In this document: positions 34,631-43,743 of the stretch, in pieces
How positions within the stretch are numbered: the stretch's first letter is position 1
How the letters are laid out: each line of letters opens with the position of its first letter
Source of the DNA: Thalassolituus hydrocarboniclasticus
GTDB lineage: Bacteria; Pseudomonadota; Gammaproteobacteria; Pseudomonadales; Oceanobacteraceae
Direction of reading: 5' to 3'
Assembly (NCBI RefSeq): GCF_025345565.1
Contig: NZ_CP054475.1
Span: 1,952,448-2,016,447 of the forward strand
Length of the DNA: 64,000 nt
Program-made: the position numbers and the translations under genes
Notes under the pieces: generated by a model
The model's database searches: none
What the model was told of the DNA's origin: nothing
Seen by the model: only the letters and a program-made list of their open reading frames with translations

Positions 34631-35242
34631 ATGAACTGTCAGCAATGCCGGCCACAACTGGGCGCCGCTGAATATTCTGCGGCAGTGCTTGATCATCTGG
34701 TTGCGTGCCCCGATTGCCGCTCTGTGGCCGGGGAGCTCCGCCTGGAAGAGGCTTGCCAGCAGTTGCGGACATCCGTCCCTATGCCCGCTGCAGATTTTCG
34801 TCAGCGGGTAATCAGCGAGGCGTTGCTGTATCAGCGCCAGCCGCAGCCTGAAACTAAGCGCTGGCTGTTACCCTCCGCGTCGGCATTTGCCGCATTGCTG
34901 CTTATGGCGGTAGCTGTGATGTTCAATTCGCAGCAGGCTGCGGATCTCAGCTGGCAACAGAATGTGGCCCTGGTGTTTAACGCACCTGCGGATATTGAGT
35001 CGGCGACCATTGAGATCCGGCCGGGCCAGGGGGTTTTGCTGACCGGTTACGATGAACCGGTGATTCGCTGGCAGACACCTCTGCAGCAGGGCAGCAACCG
35101 CCTGACGCTGCCCGTGAGTGTTCATTCGGTCAGCAATGGCGGACTGACGGTAACCCTGAGTTACGGTCAGTCGCACAAAGAAATCCAGATACATCTTGAT
35201 CATCCGGCCGCTGACGCGAAAATGCCGGCCAGAGCTATCTGA
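34631..35242 (+). CDS. Anti-sigma factor with zinc-binding HX3CX2C motif
   Basis: A 203-residue membrane protein. The cytoplasmic N-terminus has Cys3, Cys6 and a ZAS-type motif His22-X3-Cys26-X2-Cys29. One membrane segment covers about 79-97 (PSASAFAALLLMAVAVMF). The periplasmic part (about 100-195) looks like a single beta-sandwich. This is the standard design of transmembrane anti-sigma factors that hold an ECF sigma until an envelope signal arrives. The ATG at 34631 is chosen because CGGAG (34617-34621) precedes it; a TTG two codons earlier is in frame. Stop and next start overlap (TGATG). Confidence 0.85.
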   Translation: MNCQQCRPQLGAAEYSAAVLDHLVACPDCRSVAGELRLEEACQQLRTSVPMPAADFRQRVISEALLYQRQPQPETKRWLLPSASAFAALLLMAVAVMFNSQQAADLSWQQNVALVFNAPADIESATIEIRPGQGVLLTGYDEPVIRWQTPLQQGSNRLTLPVSVHSVSNGGLTVTLSYGQSHKEIQIHLDHPAADAKMPARAI

Positions 35243-35685
35243 TGGGGTTGTTGAGAGGGGCTATGCAAAAATACGTTATGCCGCAGCGCGCGCAGGCTCC
35301 CGTGAAAGGGGCAGTTGAACAATATCTGGCAGCGCTGCCGCGCGTCTCTGTCATGCTTTTCAGTGTCGCTGCTATGTTTTTCAGCACGCTGAGTAGCGTT
35401 GCGCATGCAGACATTAGTGATGCGGAAGTAACCATCGACGTAATCGATGAGCAGGCGACACCGGATGTGATTTACCATGAAATTCGCCTGCCTCAGCCGG
35501 CTTCATCCCGGGCGCGCCAGAATGCCGGGGCCGGCTCTGACAGTGGTGCGCAGATGAACCGCAATCCGGGAGAAGCTGCACGGGAACGCGCACAGGAAGC
35601 GGCGGCAGAACGCCGCCAGCAGCGTGAACTGGACGGCCATCCGGGTAACCGGCCGGATATGCCGCCGGGGCAGAACAAAGACTGA
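35242..35685 (+). CDS. Small exported protein of the ECF locus, unknown function
   Basis: A 147-residue product not recognised as any family. A basic N-terminus is followed by a hydrophobic stretch (about 36-53, VSVMLFSVAAMFFSTLSS) and AHA at 54-56, a likely signal peptidase site, so the mature part would be periplasmic. It contains a short acidic beta segment (SDAEVTIDVIDE) and then an Ala/Arg/Glu/Gln-rich helix (about 105-130), ending with a Pro/Gly-rich tail. The start is uncertain: ATG at 35242 overlaps the anti-sigma stop; ATG at 35263 has GAGAGGGG only two bases upstream. Its place after the anti-sigma gene suggests a part in signal sensing, but this is inference. Confidence 0.7.
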   Translation: MGLLRGAMQKYVMPQRAQAPVKGAVEQYLAALPRVSVMLFSVAAMFFSTLSSVAHADISDAEVTIDVIDEQATPDVIYHEIRLPQPASSRARQNAGAGSDSGAQMNRNPGEAARERAQEAAAERRQQRELDGHPGNRPDMPPGQNKD

Positions 35686-35771
35686 ACTACTGCTCATTAA
35701 TACAGAAAGCGGCTGCCTGGCTGTCGCCCGGGCAGGTATACTGCCGCCTTTGTTCTGAATGACAGATCTCA

Positions 35772-37025
35772 TTGCGATACCTTATTTTTACGCCTGCTTT
35801 CATCCTGCTGCTCATCAATACTCCCTATGTGCTGGCTGCTCCGGTCAGCTACCAGAGCGGCGTTGAGGCTTTCCGTGCCGGAGATTACCAGGCGGCACTG
35901 ACGCACTTTATCGCCACCCGCCAGGCGGGCAATCAAAGCCCGGCCTTGCTTTACAATATCGGCGTCAGCTATTACCGGCTGGCGCAGTACTCCCTCGCAC
36001 GTACTGCGTTTACTGAACTTGCAGCACATTCTGATTGGCAGGCACTGGCCAGCTACAACCTCGGACTGACCGAAGCAAAACTGAGCAATCCCGGCAAAGC
36101 GCGTGAGTACTGGCAGCAGGTGGTGCGGCTGGATTCTGACCCGCGACTGGTTGCTCTCGCCAGTGAACGCCTGGCGCAGGCAGAGGCAGTCGCCAGCCCA
36201 GCGCCGCAGGTGTTTATGCAGGTGCAGGGTGGTTATGACAGCAACCCGGATCAGCTGCACCATTCACTGGCCGCCGCTGATTATTACACCGACCTGTATC
36301 TGGCTGCTGATTCACCTGCGAATGGCTGGAATGCTGCGGTATTTGCCCGTGATTATCAGCGCCATGATGCACCTGACTGGCTGCAGCTGAGTGCTGACAG
36401 AGAACTCTGGCAGTCTGCAACAGCCGGGCCGGTTGCTGCAGATGTTCGTGCCGGTGTGCGCTACGAACGCTGGGATGGTGCGCCGTATGCTGCAACCCCT
36501 TTTGCAGATATATCTTCAAATTATCGGAAGTATGGAGCAGAGCTCTCAGCCCTGTATTCTGCCGGGTATGAGTATCGCTTTGGCGATAATACAGACGATC
36601 GCCTGCAGCAACGCCTGCGCCTGAGTCTGGGATCGGGCAGTCACTATTGGCGTGGCTGGCTGGGCTACCAGCTGGAAGACACCAGCCAATCAGGCACGGA
36701 GACATCATTCACCAATAGCGGTCGTATGCTGCGCTCAGTGTTTGCCGGCACAAGAATGAGCTGGACGCAGGGACTGAGCCTGCGCGCGCAGCTGGAAAAA
36801 CGCCATGCTCTGTACCATGAATCACTGACGATCATTGATCTCGACGGTACAGAAAAAACCGCGCGCCGCCGTCAGGAGCTCTGGCGTATCAGTGCCGATC
36901 TGCAATGGCGTACAAATCAGTGGCGGCTGCATGCCGGCGTTATGGCGGGTAAAGCGAATGACCGTTTTGAGCTGTACGATTTTACTCAGCATCAGGTTTA
37001 TGCCGGTGCGGGCTATCAGTGGTGA
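35772..37025 (+). CDS. TPR plus beta-barrel outer-membrane protein (Slam-like architecture)
   Basis: A 417-residue exported protein. Signal peptide at 1-22 (FILLLINTPYVLA); TPR repeats at about 25-150 (YQSGVEAFRAGDYQAALTHF, ALLYNIGVSYYRLAQYSLAR, LASYNLGLTEAKLSNPGKA). From about 155 there are alternating aromatic/polar strands (VFMQVQGGYDSNPDQ onward) to a C-terminal Trp in GAGYQW, the BAM-recognised end of a beta-barrel. Periplasmic TPR followed by an outer-membrane barrel is the layout of Slam/DUF560 surface-lipoprotein exporters, though Slam membership is unproven. The start is a TTG at 35772; a stop 12 bases upstream leaves no earlier start. Last gene of the ECF locus, 86 bases after its neighbour. 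Confidence 0.8.
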   Translation: MRYLIFTPAFILLLINTPYVLAAPVSYQSGVEAFRAGDYQAALTHFIATRQAGNQSPALLYNIGVSYYRLAQYSLARTAFTELAAHSDWQALASYNLGLTEAKLSNPGKAREYWQQVVRLDSDPRLVALASERLAQAEAVASPAPQVFMQVQGGYDSNPDQLHHSLAAADYYTDLYLAADSPANGWNAAVFARDYQRHDAPDWLQLSADRELWQSATAGPVAADVRAGVRYERWDGAPYAATPFADISSNYRKYGAELSALYSAGYEYRFGDNTDDRLQQRLRLSLGSGSHYWRGWLGYQLEDTSQSGTETSFTNSGRMLRSVFAGTRMSWTQGLSLRAQLEKRHALYHESLTIIDLDGTEKTARRRQELWRISADLQWRTNQWRLHAGVMAGKANDRFELYDFTQHQVYAGAGYQW

Positions 37026-37168
37026 TCTGAATCCGGACCGCTGCACATCGCGGTGTCATGCCGGGATGGCCTGGCAGCGGAAGTAAAACCGGTAATCTTT
37101 TGGTGCAAACCAGCAGGATCAGGGCTTAAAGGCGTGCTTCGTCCGCATTTTTACTCTCTATTCACCTA

Positions 37169-37192
37169 TTCCGATAATATCAATTATCGGAA
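37169..37192. repeat. Perfect inverted repeat, possible recombinase or regulator site
   Basis: TTCCGATAAT - ATCA - ATTATCGGAA: two 10-base arms, four-base centre. The right arm with flanks (AATTATCGGAAATA) recurs exactly at 32795-32808, four bases upstream of the recombinase start codon. ATTATCGGAA also occurs at 36520-36529 inside the TPR-barrel gene, where it may be chance. Confidence 0.7.
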
Positions 37193-37356
37193 ATATAAGG
37201 ATGTCACTACCTCGGGAAAACGAATAACCGATCCAATGCCACGTTACTCCGATCCGCCACATTACCCCGAGCCAAGCTCCGCCAGATGATCAGTCTGCTC
37301 TGGCGGCTAAGCCTAATGCTCCGCACTCATCATTCATGGCCCAATTCATGGCCTAT

Positions 37357-37383
37357 AAAAAACCGGAGCCATAGCTCCGGTTT
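37357..37383 (-). terminator. Terminator of the DUF945 gene
   Basis: ACCGGAGC / GCTCCGGT stem with a 4-base loop, followed on the minus strand by a run of T, 22 bases beyond the stop. Confidence 0.85.
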
Positions 37384-37404
37384 GTCAGCGGTTATCGCCA
37401 GAAT

Positions 37405-38697
37405 CTAAAGCGCTACAGCAACGTCGTTGGCACTCAACTGTCCTTGTTGCAGCTTCAGCTGGCTGACCAGCCGACCATCCTGACTGTGCAGCATTCCGGC
37501 CTCCAGCAGGCTCATCAGTTGTTGCGCAAACGGACTTTGCATCAGGCTCTGACTCAGGTTGATCTGCAGCTCACCATTAAGACGCTCTCTGAGCGCCTGC
37601 GGCAGCCCGGCGGCGTCACCAGCCTGAAGACTTACCTTACCGTTCAGTTTCAGGTCGCCACTGGCACCTATGCCGCCCGGACTCAGGTCGTTAAACATAA
37701 AGGCCGTCTCAAAAGATTCCAGTGCCAGGCTGCCGCCACTGGCCAACACCTCATTCGCATCCGTCAGCAGCGTGGCAATAGCCGCCTGATCATCACCGGC
37801 GCTCTGCACTTTTTCCATCAGGTGGCGATAGCCTGACCAGCTGACACCATCCAGGTAGAGTGACAGATTGCTGCGATCGACATTCACTTCTTTATCCGCG
37901 GAACTGACGCGCAAATTGCTGAACCCCAGAGTCGTGAGGGATGCCAGTACATCGCGATCGATCAGGGCTGCCTGCTCGGTTTGCAGATCCTGCAGTTTGA
38001 TTTTCACCACCGGACTATCAACATTTAGCGCACCTATGTGGTAGCTGGCTTTGTCGACAAAGGGTGTACCATTGCGCTGGCTGGTGACAATGCTGAACTC
38101 CAGCTGCTGCAGACTGGCATCCCCCTGTGCTCCGCCCTGCAGGCTCGCAGAGGCGAGACTGAGTCTGGCCGTTCCGCGCGCTGATTCATCAAGCTGCGTT
38201 TCCGTCTGCAGAATCAGTGGTGCAACAGACAGTGTACCGCCATCAGGGGAGGTCATATTCACGGCACCGGTCTGGTAGCGACCATGGATACGATCATCGC
38301 CGCCATCCAGGTGCCATTCGCCCTGCTGATCCGCCAGCAATTGCGGCATCTGCTGCAGCATCATGCCCGCAAGCCCCAACTGTGGATCAATGATAAAGGT
38401 TCCGGATGCCCGGTGTGGCTCAATCACTACCTGCTGGCGAATGCTGAACAAATCAGCAGATTCCTCACCCAGCAAGCGAACATGGTAAAGCTCCTCCCGG
38501 GTGACTCCGAACAGTCCGCGACTGACCTCTTCCAGCTGTATTGCAATCCCCTGCAAGGCAAGGCTGTCGTTTGCTTGTCGCAGGGATGTCTGGGTAAACG
38601 CATCATAGCGTTCGATATTCTGATAGGTGATATAGCCTGCGGCAGCAGCAGAGGCGATTACCGGCAGACCGATAATCAATGCCAGGGTCTTACCCAT
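37405..38697 (-). CDS. DUF945 (YdgA-like) membrane-anchored protein
   Basis: A 430-residue protein starting MGKTLALIIGLPVIASAAAAGY: a membrane anchor or uncleaved signal at about 3-21, then a long periplasmic region of repeating beta segments (LEFSIVTSQRNGTPF, LNVDSPVVKIKLQDLQTEQ, GDLKLNGKVSLQAGD), as in E. coli YdgA and other DUF945 proteins. Those belong to a larger group with AsmA/bridge-like lipid-transport features, but YdgA has no settled function. The frame is open up to 38847, but AAGGA 9 bases before the ATG at 38697 and the hydrophobic N-terminus fix this start. Divergent from rapA. Confidence 0.85.
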   Translation of the reverse strand: MGKTLALIIGLPVIASAAAAGYITYQNIERYDAFTQTSLRQANDSLALQGIAIQLEEVSRGLFGVTREELYHVRLLGEESADLFSIRQQVVIEPHRASGTFIIDPQLGLAGMMLQQMPQLLADQQGEWHLDGGDDRIHGRYQTGAVNMTSPDGGTLSVAPLILQTETQLDESARGTARLSLASASLQGGAQGDASLQQLEFSIVTSQRNGTPFVDKASYHIGALNVDSPVVKIKLQDLQTEQAALIDRDVLASLTTLGFSNLRVSSADKEVNVDRSNLSLYLDGVSWSGYRHLMEKVQSAGDDQAAIATLLTDANEVLASGGSLALESFETAFMFNDLSPGGIGASGDLKLNGKVSLQAGDAAGLPQALRERLNGELQINLSQSLMQSPFAQQLMSLLEAGMLHSQDGRLVSQLKLQQGQLSANDVAVAL

Positions 38698-38960
38698 AGT
38701 CAATGTCCTTATATGTGATTCCAGTGTGCGTTTTTCGGGCGATTCTGAACATTTGTTGAGCATGATCGCGGACGCTGGCCTATCGTAAGAAGCCACAGCA
38801 ACAATGTAAACACGAACGGTGATGTTTATCAGGCCATAAGCTGCCATTGCCGGTGGGATTTAAAGCCCCCTTGCGCTAGACTGCGCGCCTGTTTTTACCG
38901 GCTGCCATGCTGCCGCCGGGTTCTGTTTGTCACGTCAAAATATCTGCAGGTTAAGCTTAT

Positions 38961-41720
38961 ATGTATACAGTGGGTCAGCGTTGGATCAGTGAGGCCGAAA
39001 CCGACCTCGGTCTCGGTCTTGTGCAAAATGTCGACTTCCGGGTCGTTACTATCTATTTTCCGGCCATCGACGATGTGCGCAGCTATTCACGCCAGAACGC
39101 CCCGCTCACCCGTGTAATTTTCAAAGAAGGTGACCTGCTGCCGCTGCAGGATGGCAGCATCCTGACCGTTGCCGACGTGACCGATATCGACGGCATTGTG
39201 TTTTACAGCGACGGTGAGCGCGAAATTTCTGAGATCCACCTCAGTGGCCAGATTCAGTTAAACCAGCCAACCGACCGCTTGTTCTCCGGTCAGATTGATA
39301 ACAACAATCTGTACGAGCTGCGCCAGATGGCACTGCAGCAACTGAGCAAACTGCGTCAGCGTCCTTTCTACGGTTTATTAGGTGGCCGCACCAGCCTGCT
39401 GCCGCATCAGCTCTATATTGCCGAACAGGTCACTCAGGATTCTATTCCGCGCGTACTGCTGGCCGACGAAGTGGGTTTGGGTAAAACCATTGAGGCGGGC
39501 CTGATTCTGCATCGCTTATTGTTGCAACAGCGCATCCAGCGTGCCCTTGTGCTGGTGCCGGATCATCTGCTGCATCAGTGGCTGGTGGAAATGATCCGCC
39601 GCTTCAACCTGCGCTTCTCACTGGTCAGCAAAGACATGCTTGAAGATGGCGACGATGACATCTTCGCCACCGGCCAGTTATTCCTCTGCCCGCTGTCACT
39701 GGCTACCCATGACGCCATCGCGCCGCAGATCCGTGCATCCGACTGGGATATGCTGGTCGTCGACGAGGCACACCACCTGCAGTGGAGCGAAGACGGTTTC
39801 GACGAAGGCTACGCACTGGTGGAAACCCTGTCGCGTCAGGTCGATGGCCTGTTACTGCTGACAGCTACGCCGGAGCAGCTGGGTGTGCAGGGGCACTATG
39901 CCCGCCTGCGCCTGCTCGACCCTGAGCGTTATCCATCCCTGCAGCAGTTTATGGCTGAACAACAGGCTTATCAGCCGGTCGCAGACCTGGCCGCTGCACT
40001 GGCAGGCAGCGATGACCTGTCAGCAGAGCAACAGGCTACTCTCGCCCGCCTGATGCCGGATCATGCAAAGGCCGACATCAGCGATGCCACCCAGCGTAAC
40101 CGCCTGCTGGAAACCCTGATTGATCGTCATGGTCCGGGCCGTGCGCTGTACCGTAACACCCGCCATGGCGTGAGCGGCTTCCCGCAACGCCTGCCACAAC
40201 TGACCGCCCTGCCGGCGCCGCAAAGTGATGGTCTGACGCCGACACTGGCTGACCTGCACCCCGAACTGGGCGTTACCGGCTGGTGCGATGATGATGCCCG
40301 CACCGATTGGCTGCTGAACATTCTGGCCAGCACCGGTAAAGACAAGATCGTACTGATCTGCCATGCCGCACAGACGGTTCTCGATCTGGAAGCCTGGCTG
40401 TGGGAAACCTGCGGCATTCAGGTGGCGGTGTTCCACGAGCATATGGATCTGGTCGAGCGTGACCGGGCGGCAGCTTACTTTGCCGATCATGAGCAAGGCG
40501 CACGTATTCTGCTGTGTTCAGAAATCGGCTCCGAAGGCCGTAACTTCCAGTTCGCCCATCATCTGGTGCTGTTTGATCTGCCGTTTAACTGCGACCTGAT
40601 TGAACAGCGCATTGGCCGTCTGGATCGTATCGGTCAGGCGGAAGATATCAAAATCTATATTCCGGCCTTCAGCGACCACATCAGCGGCCGCTGGGCGCAA
40701 TTGCTGCACGCCGGTATCGACCTGTTCAGTCGCCCGAACCCGGCAGCCCAGCCGCTGCTGGAAAAACACCGCACCGCCATTGAGCAGGCACTGATCAGTG
40801 GCGAAGGTCTGGATGATCTGACCCGTCAGCTGGCAACGGAACGTGATGAGCTGCTGGCGAGTCTGGAAGAAGGCCGTGATCGCCTGCTGGAACTGCACTC
40901 CTGCCATCCGCAGCGTGCCCGTCGTCTGGCGAAAGACATGACCATCACCCATATCGAAGACGAAGCCGAGCTGAACGATTTCCTTGAGCTGTTCGCCGAC
41001 GCCTTTGGTCTGGAACTGATCGATCTCGGTGGCGACTGCATCACCATCGCACCGGGTGACCATATGCTGGTACCGGATATGCCGCATCTGCCGGAAGACG
41101 GCTTTATGGCCACCACCCGCCGTGATATCGCCCTCGCCCGCGATGACGTGCAGTTCCTGAGCTGGGAGCACCCGTTTGTGGATCAGGCACTGGAACTGAT
41201 CACCAGCGGCCCGGCTGGTAACGCCAGCGCCGGCTATATCGAAGATCACGACTTCCGTACCGGTGACTGCTTTATTGAACTGCAGTTTGTTGCCCGCTGC
41301 CCGGCACCGAAAGCACTGGCGGTTGAACGCTACCTGCCACCTAATGCCATGCACCTGATGATGACCCCGGCCGGTGAGCTGAAGGTTAACGATGGCGAAT
41401 TGCCGGCTTTTGTACTGCCGCTGAAACGTGGCACCGCACGTGGCCTGGTCGAGCAGAAAACAGAAGCCGTGCAGCCGCTGATCCATAAGCTGGAGAAAAT
41501 GGGTAGCGCTCAGCTGAGCAAGATGGTCGAGCGCGCCAGCAATAAAGCCAGCGAAGCCTTTGCCGCCCGCCTTGAGCGCTTAAGCGCTCTGAGTGAGCAA
41601 AACCCGAACATTTCGCCATTGTTAGTGGCCGATGTTAAGCGTGAGCGCGACGCGGTGCTTGATGCCATCGCCCAGTCGCAACTGGCGCTCGACAGCGTGC
41701 GCCTGGTGTTCTGCGGCTAA
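38961..41720 (+). CDS. rapA: RNA polymerase-associated helicase RapA
   Basis: SWI2/SNF2-type ATPase that binds core RNA polymerase and helps it recycle after termination. The 919-residue protein starts MYTVGQRWISEAETDLGLG. It has tandem Tudor-like domains in the first 110 residues. The helicase core has Walker A DEVGLGKT (169-176) and the DEAH box (268-271), and HLQWSEDGFDEGYA and LLLTATPEQLG follow. C-terminal helicase motifs include GSEGRNFQ and QRIGRLDRIGQ; the last 250 residues are RapA-specific. It is about 50 residues shorter than E. coli RapA (968). The start aligns with the family; the ribosome site is weak. Monocistronic, ending at a strong terminator. Confidence 0.96.
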   Translation: MYTVGQRWISEAETDLGLGLVQNVDFRVVTIYFPAIDDVRSYSRQNAPLTRVIFKEGDLLPLQDGSILTVADVTDIDGIVFYSDGEREISEIHLSGQIQLNQPTDRLFSGQIDNNNLYELRQMALQQLSKLRQRPFYGLLGGRTSLLPHQLYIAEQVTQDSIPRVLLADEVGLGKTIEAGLILHRLLLQQRIQRALVLVPDHLLHQWLVEMIRRFNLRFSLVSKDMLEDGDDDIFATGQLFLCPLSLATHDAIAPQIRASDWDMLVVDEAHHLQWSEDGFDEGYALVETLSRQVDGLLLLTATPEQLGVQGHYARLRLLDPERYPSLQQFMAEQQAYQPVADLAAALAGSDDLSAEQQATLARLMPDHAKADISDATQRNRLLETLIDRHGPGRALYRNTRHGVSGFPQRLPQLTALPAPQSDGLTPTLADLHPELGVTGWCDDDARTDWLLNILASTGKDKIVLICHAAQTVLDLEAWLWETCGIQVAVFHEHMDLVERDRAAAYFADHEQGARILLCSEIGSEGRNFQFAHHLVLFDLPFNCDLIEQRIGRLDRIGQAEDIKIYIPAFSDHISGRWAQLLHAGIDLFSRPNPAAQPLLEKHRTAIEQALISGEGLDDLTRQLATERDELLASLEEGRDRLLELHSCHPQRARRLAKDMTITHIEDEAELNDFLELFADAFGLELIDLGGDCITIAPGDHMLVPDMPHLPEDGFMATTRRDIALARDDVQFLSWEHPFVDQALELITSGPAGNASAGYIEDHDFRTGDCFIELQFVARCPAPKALAVERYLPPNAMHLMMTPAGELKVNDGELPAFVLPLKRGTARGLVEQKTEAVQPLIHKLEKMGSAQLSKMVERASNKASEAFAARLERLSALSEQNPNISPLLVADVKRERDAVLDAIAQSQLALDSVRLVFCG

Positions 41721-41780
41721 GCACGACGCCTATAAAGGCGCTGCGCATACAGCAGCGCCGCCGGGCAATATGGCGCACAC

Positions 41781-41816
41781 AAAAAAGCCGGTACTGAACA
41801 CAGTACCGGCTTTTTT
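41781..41816. terminator. Bidirectional terminator between rapA and gor
   Basis: A perfect 16-bp stem (six A, GCCGGTACTG, then its complement and six T) with loop AACA, between converging genes. Also the likely end of the ugd-gsp-gor transcript. Confidence 0.9.
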
Positions 41817-41836
41817 GTTGCCGTATTCAGAACCGA

Positions 41837-43192
41837 TCAGCTGCGCGGAGTACGCATAGTGACAAATTCTTCGGCTGCGGTCGGATGAATGCCAATGGTG
41901 CTGTCAAACATCGCCTTGGTTGCCCCGGCCTTAATGGCGATGGCAATCCCCTGAATAATTTCCCCGGCTTCTGCGCCGACCATATGGGCACCAATCACCT
42001 GATCGGTGCTGGCACGCACCACCAGTTTCATAAAGGTACGTTCCGGAAGACCGGACATGGTGTGCCGCATCGGACGGAAATCGGATTCATAGATACGCAG
42101 ATCGTCGCCGAAACGCTCCTGCGCTTCTTCTTCACTGAGACCTACGGTAGCAATGTTCGGCTGGCAGAAGACCGCCGTCGGGATGTTGTCGTAACTCAGC
42201 GGCTCGTTATCGCCATCGTACCAGTGGGCAACCAGCTTCATCGCCTGCGCCAGCGCCACCGGCGTCAGTGCCGGAGTGCCGATCACATCACCCAGGGCGT
42301 AAATGCTTGGCACCGTGGTGCGGAAGAAATGATCCACCACAATACTGCCATCGCTACGCAGCTCAACACCCTGCTGCTCCAGGTTTAAGCCTTCGGTCAG
42401 CGGTTTGCGGCCGGTGGCGTACATGACGCAGTCGGCATCCAGCGTATCACCGTTATTCAGCTGACAGCGCAGACTGCCATCGGCCAGCCGTTCGATGCGG
42501 CGGATATCGGTCTGGGTATGAATGCGTACGCCTTTGTGCGTAATCTGACTGGCGGCAAAGTTGCGCACGCTTTCATCAAAGCCGCGCAGCACCTGCTCGC
42601 CGCGATACAGCAGATGGGTTTCAGCTCCCAATCCATTGAAAATGCCGGCAAACTCGACAGCGATATAGCCGCCACCAACCACGACAACGCGTTTGGGAAA
42701 TTCGTCCAGATAGAAGGCTTCATTTGAGGTAATGGCCAGCTCGGCACCGGGAATATCCGGCTTGAACGGCCAGCCGCCGGTGGCGACCAGAATCTTCTCA
42801 GCGGTGAACTCCTGTTCGCCCACTTTTACCCGGTGCGGGTCGAGAATGCTGGCTGTGCCATGCAGGATTTCAACGCCGGAATTTTCCAGTAAATTATTAT
42901 AAATACTATTTAAGCGTTTGATTTCATTTGTTTTATTGTCGCGAAGTGTTGGCCAGTCAAAGTTTTCCAGCTGGCCATTAACACCAAAGCCACGGGCCTC
43001 TTCAAACTTCTCGGCATACTCCGAGGCGTAGACAAAAATCTTCTTCGGCACACAGCCAACGTTCACACAGGTACCGCCCAGATAGCGGTTTTCGACCACC
43101 GCGACTTTAACACCACGTGCAGCCGCCATGCGCGATGCACGGACGCCGCCGGAGCCTGCGCCAATCACCAGTAATTCAAAATCGTAATTCAT
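41837..43192 (-). CDS. gor: Glutathione reductase
   Basis: NADPH-dependent reduction of oxidised glutathione. The 451-residue flavoprotein has an FAD motif [14 protein letters not shown] (11-24) and the redox disulfide Cys42-X4-Cys47 ([13 protein letters not shown]). The second Rossmann motif [11 protein letters not shown] has Arg downstream (HLLYRG) for NADPH, and the C-terminal HPTAAEE supplies the active-site His and Glu to the partner subunit. Glutathione reductase is preferred to other disulfide reductases for its length and the YRG and [12 protein letters not shown] features. It lies 26 bases downstream of gspM on the same strand, probably on the same transcript, which is unusual company. 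Confidence 0.94.
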   Translation of the reverse strand: MNYDFELLVIGAGSGGVRASRMAAARGVKVAVVENRYLGGTCVNVGCVPKKIFVYASEYAEKFEEARGFGVNGQLENFDWPTLRDNKTNEIKRLNSIYNNLLENSGVEILHGTASILDPHRVKVGEQEFTAEKILVATGGWPFKPDIPGAELAITSNEAFYLDEFPKRVVVVGGGYIAVEFAGIFNGLGAETHLLYRGEQVLRGFDESVRNFAASQITHKGVRIHTQTDIRRIERLADGSLRCQLNNGDTLDADCVMYATGRKPLTEGLNLEQQGVELRSDGSIVVDHFFRTTVPSIYALGDVIGTPALTPVALAQAMKLVAHWYDGDNEPLSYDNIPTAVFCQPNIATVGLSEEEAQERFGDDLRIYESDFRPMRHTMSGLPERTFMKLVVRASTDQVIGAHMVGAEAGEIIQGIAIAIKAGATKAMFDSTIGIHPTAAEEFVTMRTPRS

Positions 43193-43218
43193 ATAGTCCC
43201 CTGCCTGCCGGAACTGAC

Positions 43219-43743
43219 TCAGGGAGTCAGCGTGGCGCGAATATCGACCAGACCTGAGCGGTCGGTACGATCAATAGTGATTTGACTGACGCGAATACCG
43301 TTACGGGACTGCATACCTTCCAGCCAGGTAATCGCATCATCGAAGGCCGCTTTCTCGACCCAGATGCGCAGGCCTTTGCCATCCTGCTCGTAACGACTGA
43401 GCACAATGCCGGCCTTCTTTGCCTGCTGGGTGACGGTTGCCAGAATCGGCGCATCACTGGCCGACTGAACCGCCCCCCCAAAACGATGCGCGTTTTCTGC
43501 CAGCAGGTTGTAAGTCGCCAGATTTTTTTCGAGACTTTGCGCCGCCTCTTTCTGACCGCGGATTAACGGTGCATAAATCATCACGAAGATCAGCGCCAGC
43601 ACCAGCAAGGCGGCAATCGCCTTAACAACCAGCCGATCGCGGGATGGCAGCGCCTGATACCAGTGCTGCGCAGCCTGCACGGCCTTATTGCTCTGCAACT
43701 GTGCCTGCAGCTGCCCCTGAATTAACTGAAGGCGTTCGTTCAT
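43219..43743 (-). CDS. gspM: Type II secretion protein GspM
   Basis: Inner-membrane platform component that binds GspL. The 174-residue protein has a short cytoplasmic N-terminus, one membrane segment (about 37-58, [20 protein letters not shown]), and a periplasmic ferredoxin-like domain (about 90-174, [36 protein letters not shown]). GspM is poorly conserved, so order (after gspL, 4-base overlap) and topology carry the call. Confidence 0.88.
   Translation of the reverse strand: MNERLQLIQGQLQAQLQSNKAVQAAQHWYQALPSRDRLVVKAIAALLVLALIFVMIYAPLIRGQKEAAQSLEKNLATYNLLAENAHRFGGAVQSASDAPILATVTQQAKKAGIVLSRYEQDGKGLRIWVEKAAFDDAITWLEGMQSRNGIRVSQITIDRTDRSGLVDIRATLTP

Larger units (their letters stand above)
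37026..37404. other. 379-bp intergenic region between the ECF locus and DUF945 gene
   Basis: No credible gene. It holds an AT-rich segment with a perfect palindrome (37169-37192), a GC-rich hairpin (37279-37306: CCGCCAGA / TCTGGCGG, 12-base loop, no T run) and the terminator of the DUF945 gene. Its composition differs from that of the surrounding coding DNA. It could be the scar of an insertion or deletion. Confidence 0.6.

Noticed and set aside
31556-37300. Prophage or integrative island headed by the tyrosine recombinase
   Set aside because: No structural phage, conjugation or excision genes, and no direct repeats or tRNA target next to it. The shared 14-base motif is reported separately as a hypothesis.
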